Source: Astropecten irregularis (lineage: Eukaryota > Echinodermata > Asteroidea > Paxillosida > Astropectinidae). Taken from it: 64,000 bases of DNA. Positions within the stretch are counted from its first letter, which is position 1. Each line of letters starts with the position of its first letter. The notes under the pieces were generated by a model, which was not told the origin of the DNA, did no database searches, and saw only the letters and a list, made by a program, of their open reading frames with translations. Below are positions 34,076-44,871 of this stretch, piece by piece. A program made the position numbers and the translations under genes. The stretch is from positions 13,809,217 to 13,873,216 of the forward strand of contig OZ020246.1 of the NCBI GenBank assembly GCA_963971285.1. Direction: 5' to 3'.

Positions 34076-35756
34076 CTAGTAATTACCTTATTGTGTTATC
34101 CCATCAGTGTGATCAAGGATTGATCACTAAGTAATTCCTTGGATGGCGCCATTTTGAAAGACACACTTCCAAATAATTGCAAATTCCAACAGACTTAAGT
34201 CTTTTTCATTGAATGAATCTGTAAGAAAATGTTTGATTCTGTATTGAAAATATGGGGAAAGTGTTGGCTTTTGCTATCTTTCAAATGCTGTGTCCGCCAT
34301 CAACAGAATCTTCCATCAATATTTTTTATGATTTGTGTTCTTGTGTGGTTTCTCTTTGTATTAATTAATTTCTTTATTTTGTTTTGGAATGAGTGTTAAC
34401 ATTTATCTGTTCTTTGTTTTGTAACAGTGCTACTGGATTGTAATCTGTTGTTATGTGTCTGATAGTCATTGGCCCCGCCCCTTGCACCGATGCACCACCT
34501 TACACTAGATATCAAAATATTGGCGTAGGTTTATTACAATGCGTGCATTATTTGTTGTTCATTTGTGAGCATTCATGGGGCTGTCCTAGTAGGCCATGCC
34601 TAGAGTTGTTGAATCAGCGTCAAAATGGGATAAAGACGAACAAAATCCTTGGGTACCAAATCCTCTCGGGGTGCATTTTGACGGCCCCAACCGTGAAAAT
34701 GTTTCTGCATTTGTTATTTGGGTCAGTAATTTTCCGCCTTCGGTTCTGCTTCAATGACGTCATTAGTTCAACCGAACGAGAACTGAGGGAAGGGAATGGT
34801 TAATGGTCGGTCTTTGTTGATTCAACATGGCGGAAAGGTATAAGCTTTCTGCAGGTCTGACTCCTTCCAACATGTCTGCCGCCAATTTTAAAAAAAGATT
34901 TTGTAAAAGCATTTTGGCATCCTGGTCACGCCCGCCCAAACACGCCTGCCAAAACACGCCCCTGATGTTAACAGTCAAACAATGGTGATGCATGGATAAA
35001 TAGGGGTGTGGTCACTGAATAATAGATGAATTGTGTTTCTATACTGTGATAATTTCTCTCTGATTACTCAATTCTCTTACATTATTAAAAATAAATCAGT
35101 TTATAGTCACAAACGTACATAACTTCTACTCTTTGTACAACCTACCACTAATACACTCACTAAACGCACACAGATGTATAACAGTGTACTTCATAACCAC
35201 GACATAGTCGGTTTCAAAATGATTCCAAGTTTTGTTTGGTGAATTATTTTGGGGTTTTTTTGCTTGAAAAGGTTTGTGTTTATGTATTCGGAGGACTGAA
35301 ATATCATAATTTATACGTTGAGTGAAGTATGATGGCAGAGCCCTGAATAGTTGGTATTAGTTAGTCATGGCAGTTGAATATTGAAATCCTAAAACAGTTT
35401 GAGGAATCGTACTCCACGAATGCTAGACATGTAGGCCTACAGAGATAAAATGTTGGCTAGTTTCCCAGCCAGAGCCAAATTCACTGAGCTGCTTCAGCAC
35501 CACCATTTGCCCAAACCTTGCTGCATAAAACTGCATAAGCAGCTTAATGATTTCAGCCAGAGGTTGCTTCATTTTACTCTGATGCTTGCAGCTCAAATAT
35601 TGGTAAAGTGCCAAAAAAATCTAAAAATAGGATTACAATAACCACAGAGGTGAGAAGAAAGAAGGATTGTTCAGGAGTAGGGTCTGTTAAAATCAAAAAC
35701 GAGTGTCGCCGATCTTTCGCCTGAGCTTTACAGGGAATTGATAAGCCTGCCCCTCA
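34076..35756. other. Intron 16, middle: nothing clearly assignable
   Basis: 34920-34975 has CACGCCCGCCCAAACACGCC tracts (minor minisatellite). 35458-35600 (TGAGCTGCTTCAGCACCACC, GCATAAGCAGCTTAATG) may be a decayed GCTTAAGC MITE. Open frame 34453-34803 has no domain. Confidence 0.45.
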
Positions 35757-35766
35757 TCCTGTGATG

Positions 35767-35798
<32 letters not shown>

Positions 35799-35967
35799 CA
35801 GTTCCGTCATCCATATGCTGAAAATATAAGTTGTTGTTTTTCATTGATGCTGAAGCTCTGTTTTCCTTTTCAAACCAGAGAATAGGCTTCCGAACCGCAG
35901 CCAAAAACCTCCTTTTTTGATACCCGTAATTCTATAATGGATTTACGAAATGGAGCCGGAGCCGGAA

Positions 35968-36012
<45 letters not shown>

Positions 36013-36030
36013 AAGCCTAAGCCTGAGCCA

Positions 36031-36063
<33 letters not shown>

Positions 36064-36075
36064 CCCGAGCCCGAG

Positions 36076-36106
<31 letters not shown>

Positions 36107-36140
36107 CCGAGCCAGAGCCTTTGAAAAAGTTTTGAAAAGG
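35757..36140. mobile_element. Hexamer-TIR MITE with GGCTCA and GAGCCT/GAGCCC/GAGCCA arrays
   Basis: Left GGCTCA hexamers (35768-35799), family core, GAAATGGAGCCGGAGCCGGA, then about 27 hexamers (35957-36118) that switch between GAGCCT, GAGCCC and GAGCCA blocks, ending TTTGAAAAGGCC. Reads as (Glu-Pro)n on + only by repetition. Confidence 0.88.
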
Positions 36141-36240
36141 CCCACAGACTGGTCTGAACAAATCCAATCCCAAGGCATGTACATGTATCATTAATTGCAA
36201 AGTTCATTATTCATTCACATTTTGAAAATTCAAAATCTAG

Positions 36241-36540
36241 ATTTAACGAGCGGCATCGCAGCCAGGAGGAAACTCCGACAAGAGCAGAGGGAACGGGAGA
36301 GACTAGAGGAGGAAGAAAAGAAGAAGGCAGCGGAGAGGCTAGCGGAGGAGGAACGCAAGAAAGCCAAGGAGAGGTTAGCGGAAGAAGAGAAGCAGAATAG
36401 GAAGGCCAAGAATGATAAGACACCGGTGCCCATCATTCTGGAACCAGCTACCTCCTTGAGTGAAGATGAGACCAAAGATCAGAGGTCGTCGTCGAGGACG
36501 AAGGACAGTGGGATGTTGAATGGAGACTCTTCAGGTCTAG
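36241..36540 (+). CDS. FHOD3: FHOD exon 17, charged single-helix segment (100 codons)
   Basis: Acceptor AG at 36239-36240, donor GTAATG at 36541. The first 55 or so residues are an uninterrupted Arg/Lys/Glu/Ala helix (RRKLRQEQRERERLEEEEKK...) with an internal near-repeat AERLAEEERKKAKERLAEEE, typical of a coiled coil or stable single alpha-helix. The rest is polar (TPVPIILEPATSLSEDETKD). FHOD proteins have a comparable helical region upstream of FH1. 300 nt, phase 1 at both ends. An expanded GAGCCT element ends about 105 bp upstream. Confidence 0.9.
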
Positions 36541-36904
36541 GTAATGATGTTTGTGTCATTTTCTTGATATTGGAGGATAGCTCATTTATGGACCGTTTTT
36601 GAGGATAGGTTGGTAGTGTGCTAGGGTCTTCTTGTCCGCACACATCAGGGGCCATAGAGCCGCTTAAGCACCAAAATTAGCTAAATGCTAACTGCGACAG
36701 GCTCCGGCTCCATTTCGTGACTCATTGCTGGTGGCTCCTTTTAACATAGACACATTTTAGGGAGTAACCAATATGAGCGTGGGACAGAAAGGTATGCAAG
36801 TTTGGGGGCTTTTTTTTTTCTTAAAAAAAAAAACACACCATTTTTTAACATAATTGCCTTGATGTTTCGGGTACAGAATATTAAGTCATGAAACATGTAT
36901 ATAA

Positions 36905-37092
36905 TTTTAGGCGTTTACGAAACAGAGGCTCAGGCTCCGTTTCAAGCTCCGAGTCCTGAATCCAGTCTAAAATAATGGGTATCAAAATAGAGGCTTTTGG
37001 CTGCGGTTCGGAAGTAGATTCTCTGGTTTGAAAAGAAAAACAGAGCTTCAGCTTCAATGAAATACCACAGCCTATATTTTCAGCATTATGAA
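36905..37092. mobile_element. Hexamer-TIR MITE, right end missing
   Basis: GGCGTTTACGAAACAGAGGC, GGCTCAGGCTCCG, then the core up to CACAGCCTATATTTTCAGCA. No right hexamer end. A further scrap (GGCTCCGGCTCCATTTCGTG) lies at 36701-36720. Confidence 0.75.
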
Positions 37093-37427
37093 TGAAATAT
37101 AGGTTATTTTTCTACACCTAATAAGACAGCAGAAGCGAATATTTGAAGATGACGTCACATGCGAAAGGTCTAGCCCCCAAAACTGTTCGTCTTCTAGCCC
37201 CCCAAAAAATGTTGGCTCTTCTAGCCCCCCAAAAATATTGGCTCTAGAGCCGCGCCTGCTACCTTCCCAGATTATTCTCATCATTTATGTGTAAGATTGT
37301 AATGTTTAGTTATTAATTGTAATAACCGAATTAGATTTATGCAGAGAATGACACCATTGATTGAAGTGCCTATTGAAATATGTCTCTTGCAGCAGAAATT
37401 GTCTTTAGTTTTATTTTCATCTCACAG

Positions 37428-38566
37428 AACCCGCCACGTCCGAAACATCGAGGGCGTCGAGTCCGGATATCAGCACAACCTCCGATGAGACAGTCATGGA
37501 GAAGACCGCAGTCCCCGAGAGCATCAGCAACCACGTAGAAGACAAGAAGGCAGAGGAGGAAACGTCCGACAAGACAGGGGAAGGTGAAAGGAAGGAACCT
37601 CTGAGGATTGACACGAAGGGAGGGGATGAGTTGAAACCGGAAGGGGAGGGGGCCCCAATGAGCGCGGGACTCTCAAACAACAAACGCTACCAGCTTGCCA
37701 TGATGTACTCCAGCCAGAACAGCCAGGAGGAGGCCAAGCTGGACAGCCCCTCCCGGAAGATCTCCATGAGCCTGCAAAACCACGACACCATCACGCAGAG
37801 GGTGGATAAGTTGAACAAGAGCAAGGTGGAGGAAGAGGGAGGGACCGGGATCCTCTCCCCAAAGGACATGGGTGTGGAGGAGGGAAAAGTGCAATCAGTC
37901 CAGGAGAAGCTGCAATCCCCGAAGGAGGACGAGACGGGCGAGGAGGAGGAGAAGACGGCCGGCCCGTCCGGCGACAAGACCGGCGCCATCCACATGGCCA
38001 AGCAGAGTCTGAAATCTGTGAACATTCCGGTCAAGCAAGGTGGCCTGAACGCGCCGAGCGGTAACACAGTCACCCTAAGCCCAGAGGCCCAGCAGGAGGC
38101 ACAGTATATGGAACTCCTTCGCCAGAACAACCGGGAGCTACGCATCGGCACGTGGGACTTCACCGACCTGTCCACCAAGGACGATAAAAACGTCTTCACC
38201 GTGACTGCTCCCATCCAGGGCGGTGGGGTTGTGCCACCACCTCCACCTCCGCCAATGGGTGGAGCGCCTCATCCACCGCCTGCCCCGCCTGCCCCGCCCA
38301 TGGCTCCAGGGCACTACGGGACTCTTCCTCCGCCCCCAGCGCCGATGTTTCCGACCACGGCCATCAATGACGGTTATAACACCTACCCGCCCAAGAAGAA
38401 GAAGACGGTCAAGCTGTTCTGGAAGGAGACCCACTTGGACCGGCTGGCCATGTATGGCCAAGATGACCCCAAGGACACCATCTGGGGAAGACTCGGAGAG
38501 GTCAACATTGACAAGAGGAAGCTGGAGCATCTCTTTGAGTCTAAGGCCAAAGACATACTGCAGAAG
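37428..38566 (+). CDS. FHOD3: FHOD exon 18: acidic linker, FH1 and start of FH2 (379 codons)
   Basis: The largest exon, acceptor AG at 37426-37427, donor GTAAGG at 38567; starts phase 1, ends phase 0. Order: a Ser/Glu/Lys-rich acidic region (residues 1-190), a pre-FH1 segment with RELRIGTWDFTDL around residue 240, which resembles the motif just before FH1 in other FHODs, then FH1 from residue 269 with a run of seven prolines and further PPAPPAPP and PPPPAP blocks (profilin-binding). The FH2 start (KTVKLFWKETHLDRL) follows at about residue 325 and runs on with DTIWGRLGEV and LEHLFESKAKD. The Ile of DTIW aligns with the actin-contacting Ile conserved in formin FH2 domains. GC content is clearly higher than in the flanking introns. 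Confidence 0.97.
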
Positions 38567-39934
38567 GTAAGGTAGTAACTTGCATCACCAAGCATTCAAG
38601 TATAGGTACAAGTAGGTGCTTTACTCATGACGAACATCCAAGACTGGCAGTTAAGTTAGGGCTGGCAATTCCAACAGAAGGTGTTCAATACTTCTCATTT
38701 TAATCATCTTTCAATTCAAATAGAACCTTGTTTTCCCCTTTGAAAAAGTCAGGCAAAATATTACAAACTCATACTGTACACTTACTTAATACATTGTAAA
38801 TGCAAATTAAAAATATCAATTTTTTTAGTTGGATCATAGAAAATTTGATCAAACCAGAAACTGATTACTCTGTTTCAAGATGTACCTCAAGCTTCTCTAA
38901 ACATGTTAGAATCTTCCAGGCATGCAACTCTTCCCCCAATCAGCTGATTTCCTAATTTTTCACTTCAATCTTATGCCATTGAAAATAAAAAAACTGCTGT
39001 ACAAAGTCTTGTTACAGATCAGAATTCCCTCCATTTTGGTTAAGTCTGAGTTGCATGCCTGATCTTCAAATCTTCACAAGACATGCATCAGACAACCAAT
39101 GAGATAACCCTTTTTGTATTTCCCTGGTGTCCGTCACCTTGAAGCTCAAAAACCAAACAATCTTAAAATACAGCAAATATTGGCATTGATAGCAAATGTG
39201 GGGTACCAACTAAAGTGTATTGTCTAATACTTAATAAGCTTGAGGCTACTTAAGCAAGTCTTTTTTGTTATGTTTGAGCATAGCATAGACATTTATTAGC
39301 TTAGAAAAAAGCTGTAATATCGTTAAAAGCGGGGCCCACTGTCTTTTTTGAATTTGGGCCTGCCGTGGTTAAAAATGTTAGCAGTAAAACGAAATTTTTT
39401 ACCTGCATTATCTTGTGCTGTAGTGGCCCTAGCAGTTTTTATTAACTGAAAATCTCACTGCATTGAATGTTTAAAAACCTTAATTATGCATCCCAAGATG
39501 AACCAAAAAACCCAGAAATGAAAAAGAAACTGTTTTTAAGCAGCAGAGCCTAATTTGTTAATATCAAACGGCTGTTCTAATCTTGAAATTCTTTTCCCTG
39601 CAGGTTTTGTGTGAAAGACATGCTGGAATAATGTATAACACAGCAACCAATGCAAGCTGTATTATTTGTCCCAATTAGTGCTTGTGTTTTTTGTGTGTGT
39701 ATTAAACCTACATGTACTTTAATACCCTCTTGTCAAGACAGAAAAATGGAAACAAAAACCTTTTTGTGACGTATCCTGTGATAAGTCTTGAATGTTTTTA
39801 AAAAGAGGCATGTCTGCGTAATTTGTGACCTTCGTGAATGCTAAAAAGAAAAACAAAATGACACAATGGGTCGATTATTCTGATAATTGGATAACGGATG
39901 AAATTCTACATTTAAAAATAAGATATTCATGAAA
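38567..39934. other. Intron 18, start: nothing recognised
   Basis: 1.4 kb of unique AT-rich sequence directly after the FH1 exon, the longest repeat-free stretch near FH2. Confidence 0.6.
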
Positions 39935-40283
39935 TAACCACAAGGGAAACTGACTGAGATTTAAGTCATTGAAAAGTGAACAAAGAAAAATTGACTGGAG
40001 CGGGATTCGAACCGGCGACCTCCTGAATACCGTACAGGCGCTCTACCAACTTAGCCACCCAGCCCCACGTTGGTGGTGACCCCAATAGTCAACTATCTAT
40101 CAGGGTGTGGCGGTGTGTGCGTGGTTTCATGGCTTCTGACTGCCAAACGAACAAAGATAGTTGATTATTGGGGTCACCACCAACGTGGGGCTGGGTGGCT
40201 CAGTTGGTAGAGCGCCTGTACGGTATTCAGGAGGTCGCTGGTTCGAATCCCGCACCAGTCAATTTTTCTTTGTTCACTTTAAA
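39935..40283. mobile_element. Head-to-head pair of tRNA-derived SINEs (long inverted repeat)
   Basis: 39976-40100 (minus) and 40140-40270 (plus) are near-exact reverse complements: GCGGGATTCGAACCGGCGAC CTCCTGAATACC and its inverse, and GTTGGTGGTGACCCCAATAG and its inverse, around a spacer of about 45 bp. The plus copy reads GGGCTGGGTGGCTCAGTTGG, with the T arm GGTTCGAATCCCGC. Confidence 0.88.
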
Positions 40284-40407
40284 AATAAGAAATAGAAAAG
40301 AGCATTTTTCTCAGGCTGTCTTCCGTGGCAGCTCAGCTTGATAACTGATGTTTAGGCTTGATCAAGCATTTGACCTTCTCTTGCCCCTACCATACCCATC
40401 TACTCCT

Positions 40408-40645
40408 AGGGCCAATTTCACAGAGCTGCTTAAGCTCAAAATTTTGCTTAATCACCAAAAACCTTGGCAAATAAAATCCAGCCAAAACTCCTTGTGAATG
40501 TTATGCTCAGCACACAATGACCAAACACAAGTCAAAAGCAGTAAACATCACATGAAAATTGTGGTTGACAATCTTGCTTGATCAAGGAAGACTTTTCAAG
40601 CTTTATCAAATTATGTGCAAGCAGCCTTATCAAATTGGCTCCTAG
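40408..40645. mobile_element. Palindromic 'GGGCCAATTTCA..GAGCTGCTTAAGC' MITE, copy 1
   Basis: Starts AGGGCCAATTTCACAGAGCT GCTTAAGC and ends AAATTGGCTCCTAG. Family core CCAAAACTCCTTGTGAATGT TATGCTCAGC. Other copies at 46349 and 52738; a scrap at 46024. Confidence 0.8.
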
Positions 40646-41221
40646 TTTAAGAGAGAGAGGTATTCAATGATACGTCTCATTCTCGGAGACGCTTACGAAG
40701 CACATCAAGGCAGAAGCCATCACTTGAAAAAGAAGATGGAGAAGGGACTTAATATTGATTGTGGGTTTCCAAAACCTAAGATACTGTACACCGCAAATGT
40801 AACAGATTGGAAGACTAAGTCCTTTCAAGAAGATTGCTGGTCAAAAGCTGTGTCGAAGACACTTAGCACTACAGCAGAGGTGAAACAAGAAGGCTCCCAA
40901 AAATCTTTAGAGATGTCCTCTTCAGAATAGGCCTCTCAAGGAAGATGTCCTCAGTGATATGTTTGTCCCGTCCTCTGTCTAGCAGAGCATGAACTATAAA
41001 AAGCATGAAGGCTTGTTGCTATGTGATCTAACCGTTGAATCTTTTTGCCTTTTGTTTTTGTTTTTGGTCTCCTTCTCCCCCTTACCTCTGACCTCCTGTC
41101 TTGCTCCTCAAATCTCCTTTTTCCTCCTCAACCCTGCATCTTGGTCAACTCATCATCACAGGATCAGGTTAGTAGATATGCCTTGCCCCCTCCGATCCCC
41201 CCTGCTCAGGTTTTACTGGAC
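40646..41221. other. Unexplained 87-codon open frame and flanks
   Basis: 40667-40930 on + reads MIRLILGDAYEAHQGRSHHL KKKMEKG... with balanced composition and no repeat. No acceptor/donor pair would keep the FHOD frame (a stop ends it), and I do not recognise the protein. Possibly a chance ORF or fragment of an inserted gene. Confidence 0.25.
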
Positions 41222-41245
41222 AGTCTTAGGGCATTTAAGAAATGG

Positions 41246-41300
<55 letters not shown>

Positions 41301-41500
41301 AGCTCCAGCACTGATATCCATGTGCTGAAAATATAGGTTGTGGTTTTTCACTGGAGCTGAAACTCTGTTTCCCTTTTCACACCAGAGAATCTATTTCCGA
41401 ACCGCAGCGAAAAGCCTCTATTTTGATACCCATTATTGTAGAAAGAATTCATGAAATGGAGCCAAAGCGTGAGCCTCCGTTTTCGTGAACGCCCTTATAA
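41222..41500. mobile_element. Hexamer-TIR MITE with GGCTCA array
   Basis: Ends GGGCATTTAAGAAATGGAGG and CCTCCGTTTTCGTGAACGCCC, flanked by TTA on both sides, a possible target duplication. Nine or so GGCTCA units at 41247-41300. Core as in other copies. Confidence 0.88.
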
Positions 41501-41658
41501 TACAACAAATAATCACAAGTTTATTTTGTTTTCCTCAAAAATGTGGCTGTTTTGTACAATGGTGTATGTGTGTATTAACCGCAGGCTTCAATTTAGCTTC
41601 AGTTATGTAGTATTGTAATGGAGAGTGGATTTTTCAACGAGCACACTCGTGCAAACTT

Positions 41659-42035
41659 TTAAAGGGCATACAACATTGGTACACATGTAACAAACTGAAA
41701 CAGAAAAGTTCACAGATTTATGTATAACTTACAGAGTATAAAGATGTTAATGGTACAAACATTTCTTCCTGAAATGCCGTATTTATCCAGAAAAGAGTAA
41801 AACCAAACTCCAAAACATTTTTGATCTTGGAACGATAAAAAAATGAGATAGCTATTCCCACAAAATTTGGCATGATAATTGCAATGGTAGCATCAGTATT
41901 TTGTCGTTTTCTACTGTTTTCAATGATCAATTGAGCTGAAAATGTCACAGGTTTGTTTTTATTCCATGACAAATCAAATCATGAGCAGCCTGCAGCTGCT
42001 CTGTCCCCTTTACCAATGTTGTACATATGGCCTTT
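41659..42035 (+). mobile_element. TTAAAGGGCAT MITE, C type, copy 2
   Basis: TTAAAGGGCATACAACATTG to TTACCAATGTTGTACATATG GCC; interior as the copy at 32503. Confidence 0.8.
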
Positions 42036-42344
42036 AGCATTGAATCAGACATCTATTCTAGAGAAGGTTGGGTTGGTTAGAGTAGTTGATTCAATTAATC
42101 AGGTAACTGTCAAAGCGATATTTATTTTTTTTCAAATTTTCAATTTTGGCTTTCCCTATTTGTTGACCTATTTTCTTCACTTGAGTCTCAGTGGAATGGT
42201 GGTATATGATAATATTATCCTATGAAGCATTGTTTTTGGAATTCTGTTCACAATGTTCACAGTTGATATTTTGCTTTGTAACAAATTTAGGTACTGTCTT
42301 TCTTTCACTCCAGTTTTCTGATTCTAAATAACGTTTAGAGATTA

Positions 42345-42480
42345 GAGGGCCTGACGTGTCTCGATCCTAGCAGGATCTTTATCCTGCTAGGATCGAAACG
42401 CGTCAGGCCCTCCTATAAATTTTGTAGGTCATTTTTTAGGCTGATGAGTAGTTTACAGCAGTTTATTACTTCTAAAAAAC
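42345..42480. mobile_element. Palindromic 'AGGAGGGCCTGA' element, copy 3
   Basis: AGAGGGCCTGACGTGTCTCG ATCCTAGCAGGATC pairs at once with GATCCTGCTAGGATCGAAAC GCGTCAGGCCCTCCTA: the tightest hairpin of the family. Its end is 20 bp before the exon 19 acceptor. Confidence 0.8.
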
Positions 42481-42502
42481 TTTTTGAATACCAAATTGGC
42501 AG

Positions 42503-42661
42503 AAAATCTTGGAGGCTGGTAAGAAGCATGTGATATCGGTCCTGGATCCTAAACGCTCCAATCACATCAACATCGCCCTGACCGCTCTGCCTCATCCTGG
42601 GACCATCAGACAAGCCATATTGAAGATGGACGGTACAGCAGTCACCAAGGAAGGCATTGAG
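42503..42661 (+). CDS. FHOD3: FHOD exon 19, FH2 domain part 2 (53 codons)
   Basis: Phase 0 at both ends; acceptor AG at 42501-42502, donor GTATGA at 42662. Encodes VISVLDPKRSNHINIALTAL and then TIRQAILKMDGTAVTKEGIE, matching the vertebrate FHOD block with VLDSKRSNAINIGL and the EGIE end. This is the FH2 lasso/knob to linker region that wraps the partner subunit. A palindromic 'AGGAGGGCCTGA' element lies directly upstream (42345-42480). Confidence 0.95.
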
Positions 42662-42703
42662 GTATGAAAACATGAGGCTTTAGACCTGTGTCACACTAGA
42701 CAA

Positions 42704-42871
42704 TAAAGCTCCGCGCTCGAGCTGTTTATATAATACGCCCTTTGTATCGACAGCAATAGTTATCCGGATGTTCGGACAAATTTCACAACGTTTACGTGTA
42801 AGTTGATTGGGCAACATGCAACTTGTTTGTCCGAACATCTGAATGTGACGTCACGAGATTGGAGCCCTATT
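42704..42871. mobile_element. Palindromic MITE, 'GGGCTCCGC' family, copy 2
   Basis: AAAGCTCCGCGCTCGAGCTG to ATTGGAGCCCTATT; inner GGATGTTCGGACAAATTTCA and TTGTCCGAACATCTGAATGT as in copy 1. Confidence 0.78.
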
Positions 42872-42971
42872 TACAGGCAACCAGTTCCAGGCAATCTCCA
42901 AGAAGAAGTAGTAAAATGTTCACATTATTTTCTTGGGGATATGAGAAACTACAAGAAAAATTACCAATGTT

Positions 42972-43325
42972 GTAGTACTCAGTACTCGTACTCGAGTACC
43001 GTTTTCAGAGTACCGGTACTCGTACTGGTACTCAAACGTCGAAGTTCTCTTTCTTGAAGGCCGGATGTTGGACGTATACCACCCATTCGCTGTCTGTTGG
43101 CGTACTTAATGGAGCTTATGCTGTGTACTCAGCAATTTACTTGGCCATTGTTAGTCTGGTTCCTGGACCCGAAAATTCTAACATCGAATGTAGCATACAG
43201 AAATTACAGGCAAAAACTAAGAAGTACTTGTACTCGTAAAATTTGTACTCGCACTCGTACTTGCACTCGGAAATACAAAGTACTTGTACTCGACAACCAG
43301 TTCGTGTACTCGACCTGTTTTGGTA
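42972..43325. repeat. TACTCG/GTACTC repeat element
   Basis: Dense GTACTCGTACTCGAGTACC at 42974-43035 and GTACTCG/CTTGTACTCG at 43210-43320 flank a non-repetitive 170 bp. Both flanks carry the repeat in mixed orientation, so this may be a MITE with satellite-like ends. Confidence 0.6.
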
Positions 43326-43404
43326 CTTGGCAGTGAAAGTAAGTCTATATTGAGCAAAGAGAGCTTTTTTTCATCCTACTGCCCCTCTTTGGAACTGTTT
43401 GCCA

Positions 43405-43559
43405 CAGGTCGCTTTCACAAAGCCCTACGATCGATTGTAACTCTAGTTAAGAAGGATAACACATTGCAGGGGGCTTATCCTACGTAGGGCTGCAATGCAA
43501 TCATAAGTCCTACGATTGATAGTAAGTTACAATGAGTTTGGTGAATTTAACCCTTGGTT
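43405..43559. mobile_element. Palindromic MITE, 'TCGCTTTCACAAAGCCC' family, copy 2
   Basis: GGTCGCTTTCACAAAGCCCT ACGATCG, CTTATCCTACGTAGGGCTGC and GTTTGGTGAATTTAACCC; related to 7804-7962. Confidence 0.65.
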
Positions 43560-43562
43560 GGC

Positions 43563-43884
43563 TTAAAGGTAGTATCATACTTTGGTAAGAGACCAAAACA
43601 GAAATGTTCACAGATTTACGTATAACTTACAGGGTATGAAGATGGTGGTGGTAGAAACATACTGTTAAAATGTTTCCGCCTGGAATGGTGTATTTATCCA
43701 GAAATTAGTAAAACAACGACCGAAAATCTTTTTGATCTTTTAAAAGATCAAAAATAAAAGAGAAAAGTTGGCAACGTATGGGACTGAAATTTTCACGGAT
43801 TACTTTTACTGTATCTTCCATGATATTTTTGCCCACGAATCTGTATTTCTTTGACAAAAACCAAAGTATTAAATTACCTCTAAG
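43563..43884 (+). mobile_element. TTAAAGG MITE, A type
   Basis: TTAAAGGTAGTATCATACTT to ACCAAAGTATTAAATTACCT CTAA; internal deletion of the TTTTTCACTGTTTTCTC part. Ends 65 bp before the exon 20 acceptor. Confidence 0.88.
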
Positions 43885-43949
43885 CTGGAGACCTTCTACG
43901 AAGTCTGACATGCTAAATTGATGTAATCCTCTCCCTTTTTGTCTTTCAG

Positions 43950-44132
43950 AAACTTCTGACGATGGTACCGACAGAAGAGGAATCCAATCTGATCAAGGAA
44001 TCCATGATGTTGAATCCAGACATCCCACTGGGCAATGCTGAACAGTTTCTGCACATGCTGTCTAATATCACAGTCCTTAAGGCCAGACTCAACCTCTGGC
44101 TGTTCAAGATGGACTACGAAAATATGGAAGAG
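43950..44132 (+). CDS. FHOD3: FHOD exon 20, FH2 domain part 3 (61 codons)
   Basis: Phase 0 at both ends. Excellent acceptor (pyrimidine tract, AG at 43948-43949); donor GTCAGA at 44133 is a weak match at +3. Encodes [18 protein letters not shown], then [19 protein letters not shown] and [15 protein letters not shown]; vertebrate FHODs have ILTMIPTDEE, IPLGSAEQFL and a KxDYE motif at the same places. Confidence 0.96.
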
Positions 44133-44871
44133 GTCAGAAGAAGGACTCATGTTGAAGCTTTTAATACACTGATCCAGTAGGCCATAACACCATACCAATG
44201 TCCAAGCAACAACGCACACGCACACAACATGTCACGATCGACCACACGCGAAGCATCGCATACTCTCAACCACCGAAAGCACCTATCTCTGATGGACTTC
44301 GGTTTTGCAAAAGGCCAAAAATGTACATTTCCTCTCAGCCAGGGCATCGAGAGTCAGAAATATAATGAAAATATAAACACCGCTTGACCATGGTTGAGAA
44401 TAAAACTCGGATTTGTCACAGAATTGCCTTGTACATATGAAGCAAAAGTATTAAAACTCAACGAAAAGTGTGTAGTAAAGAATACAAAATTTAAAACATT
44501 TTGTCAGACAAAATGGCGGCAATTTGTCGGATCTTAAATAACGCGTTGTGATTGGTCAGGTTGTCAGGGGGCGTGGCCTACTGGATTGATGTATTCCCTT
44601 GGTCCTTTGTGAATTCAGAAGATCTTCTGTTATCATTTGTTTTAAGCTTAATATGAAGGCATGCATGCATGCAACTTTTCCCCGGATCAGCTAATTCCCT
44701 CATTTTTCACTTCACTCTTATGGTTTCACATCGATAAGAATGGTAGTACATCGGTAGGACATCAGTAACAAAATTGAGGCTACGAGAGAGCTGCCGATCC
44801 GTTAACGGGGCGGTACCGGTGCTCTACTAATCTTAACGAAGCCATACTGTTGTATTGCTGATGTACTACAA

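Noticed and set aside
35932-36207. ORFs with (Glu-Pro)n, (Gly-Ser)n and (Arg-Leu)n
   Set aside because: Artefact of the hexamer array in the element at 35757-36140; not joined by splice sites to exon 17.
37687-38214. 175-codon minus-strand ORF opposite exon 18
   Set aside because: Shadow of the real + strand exon, whose GC-rich codons leave other frames open.
40195-40262. Functional tRNA-Thr gene
   Set aside because: Part of a repeated SINE with shared tails at four places; the anticodon arm is imperfect and the copy forms half of an inverted pair. The same applies to 49289-49362 and 22856-22924.
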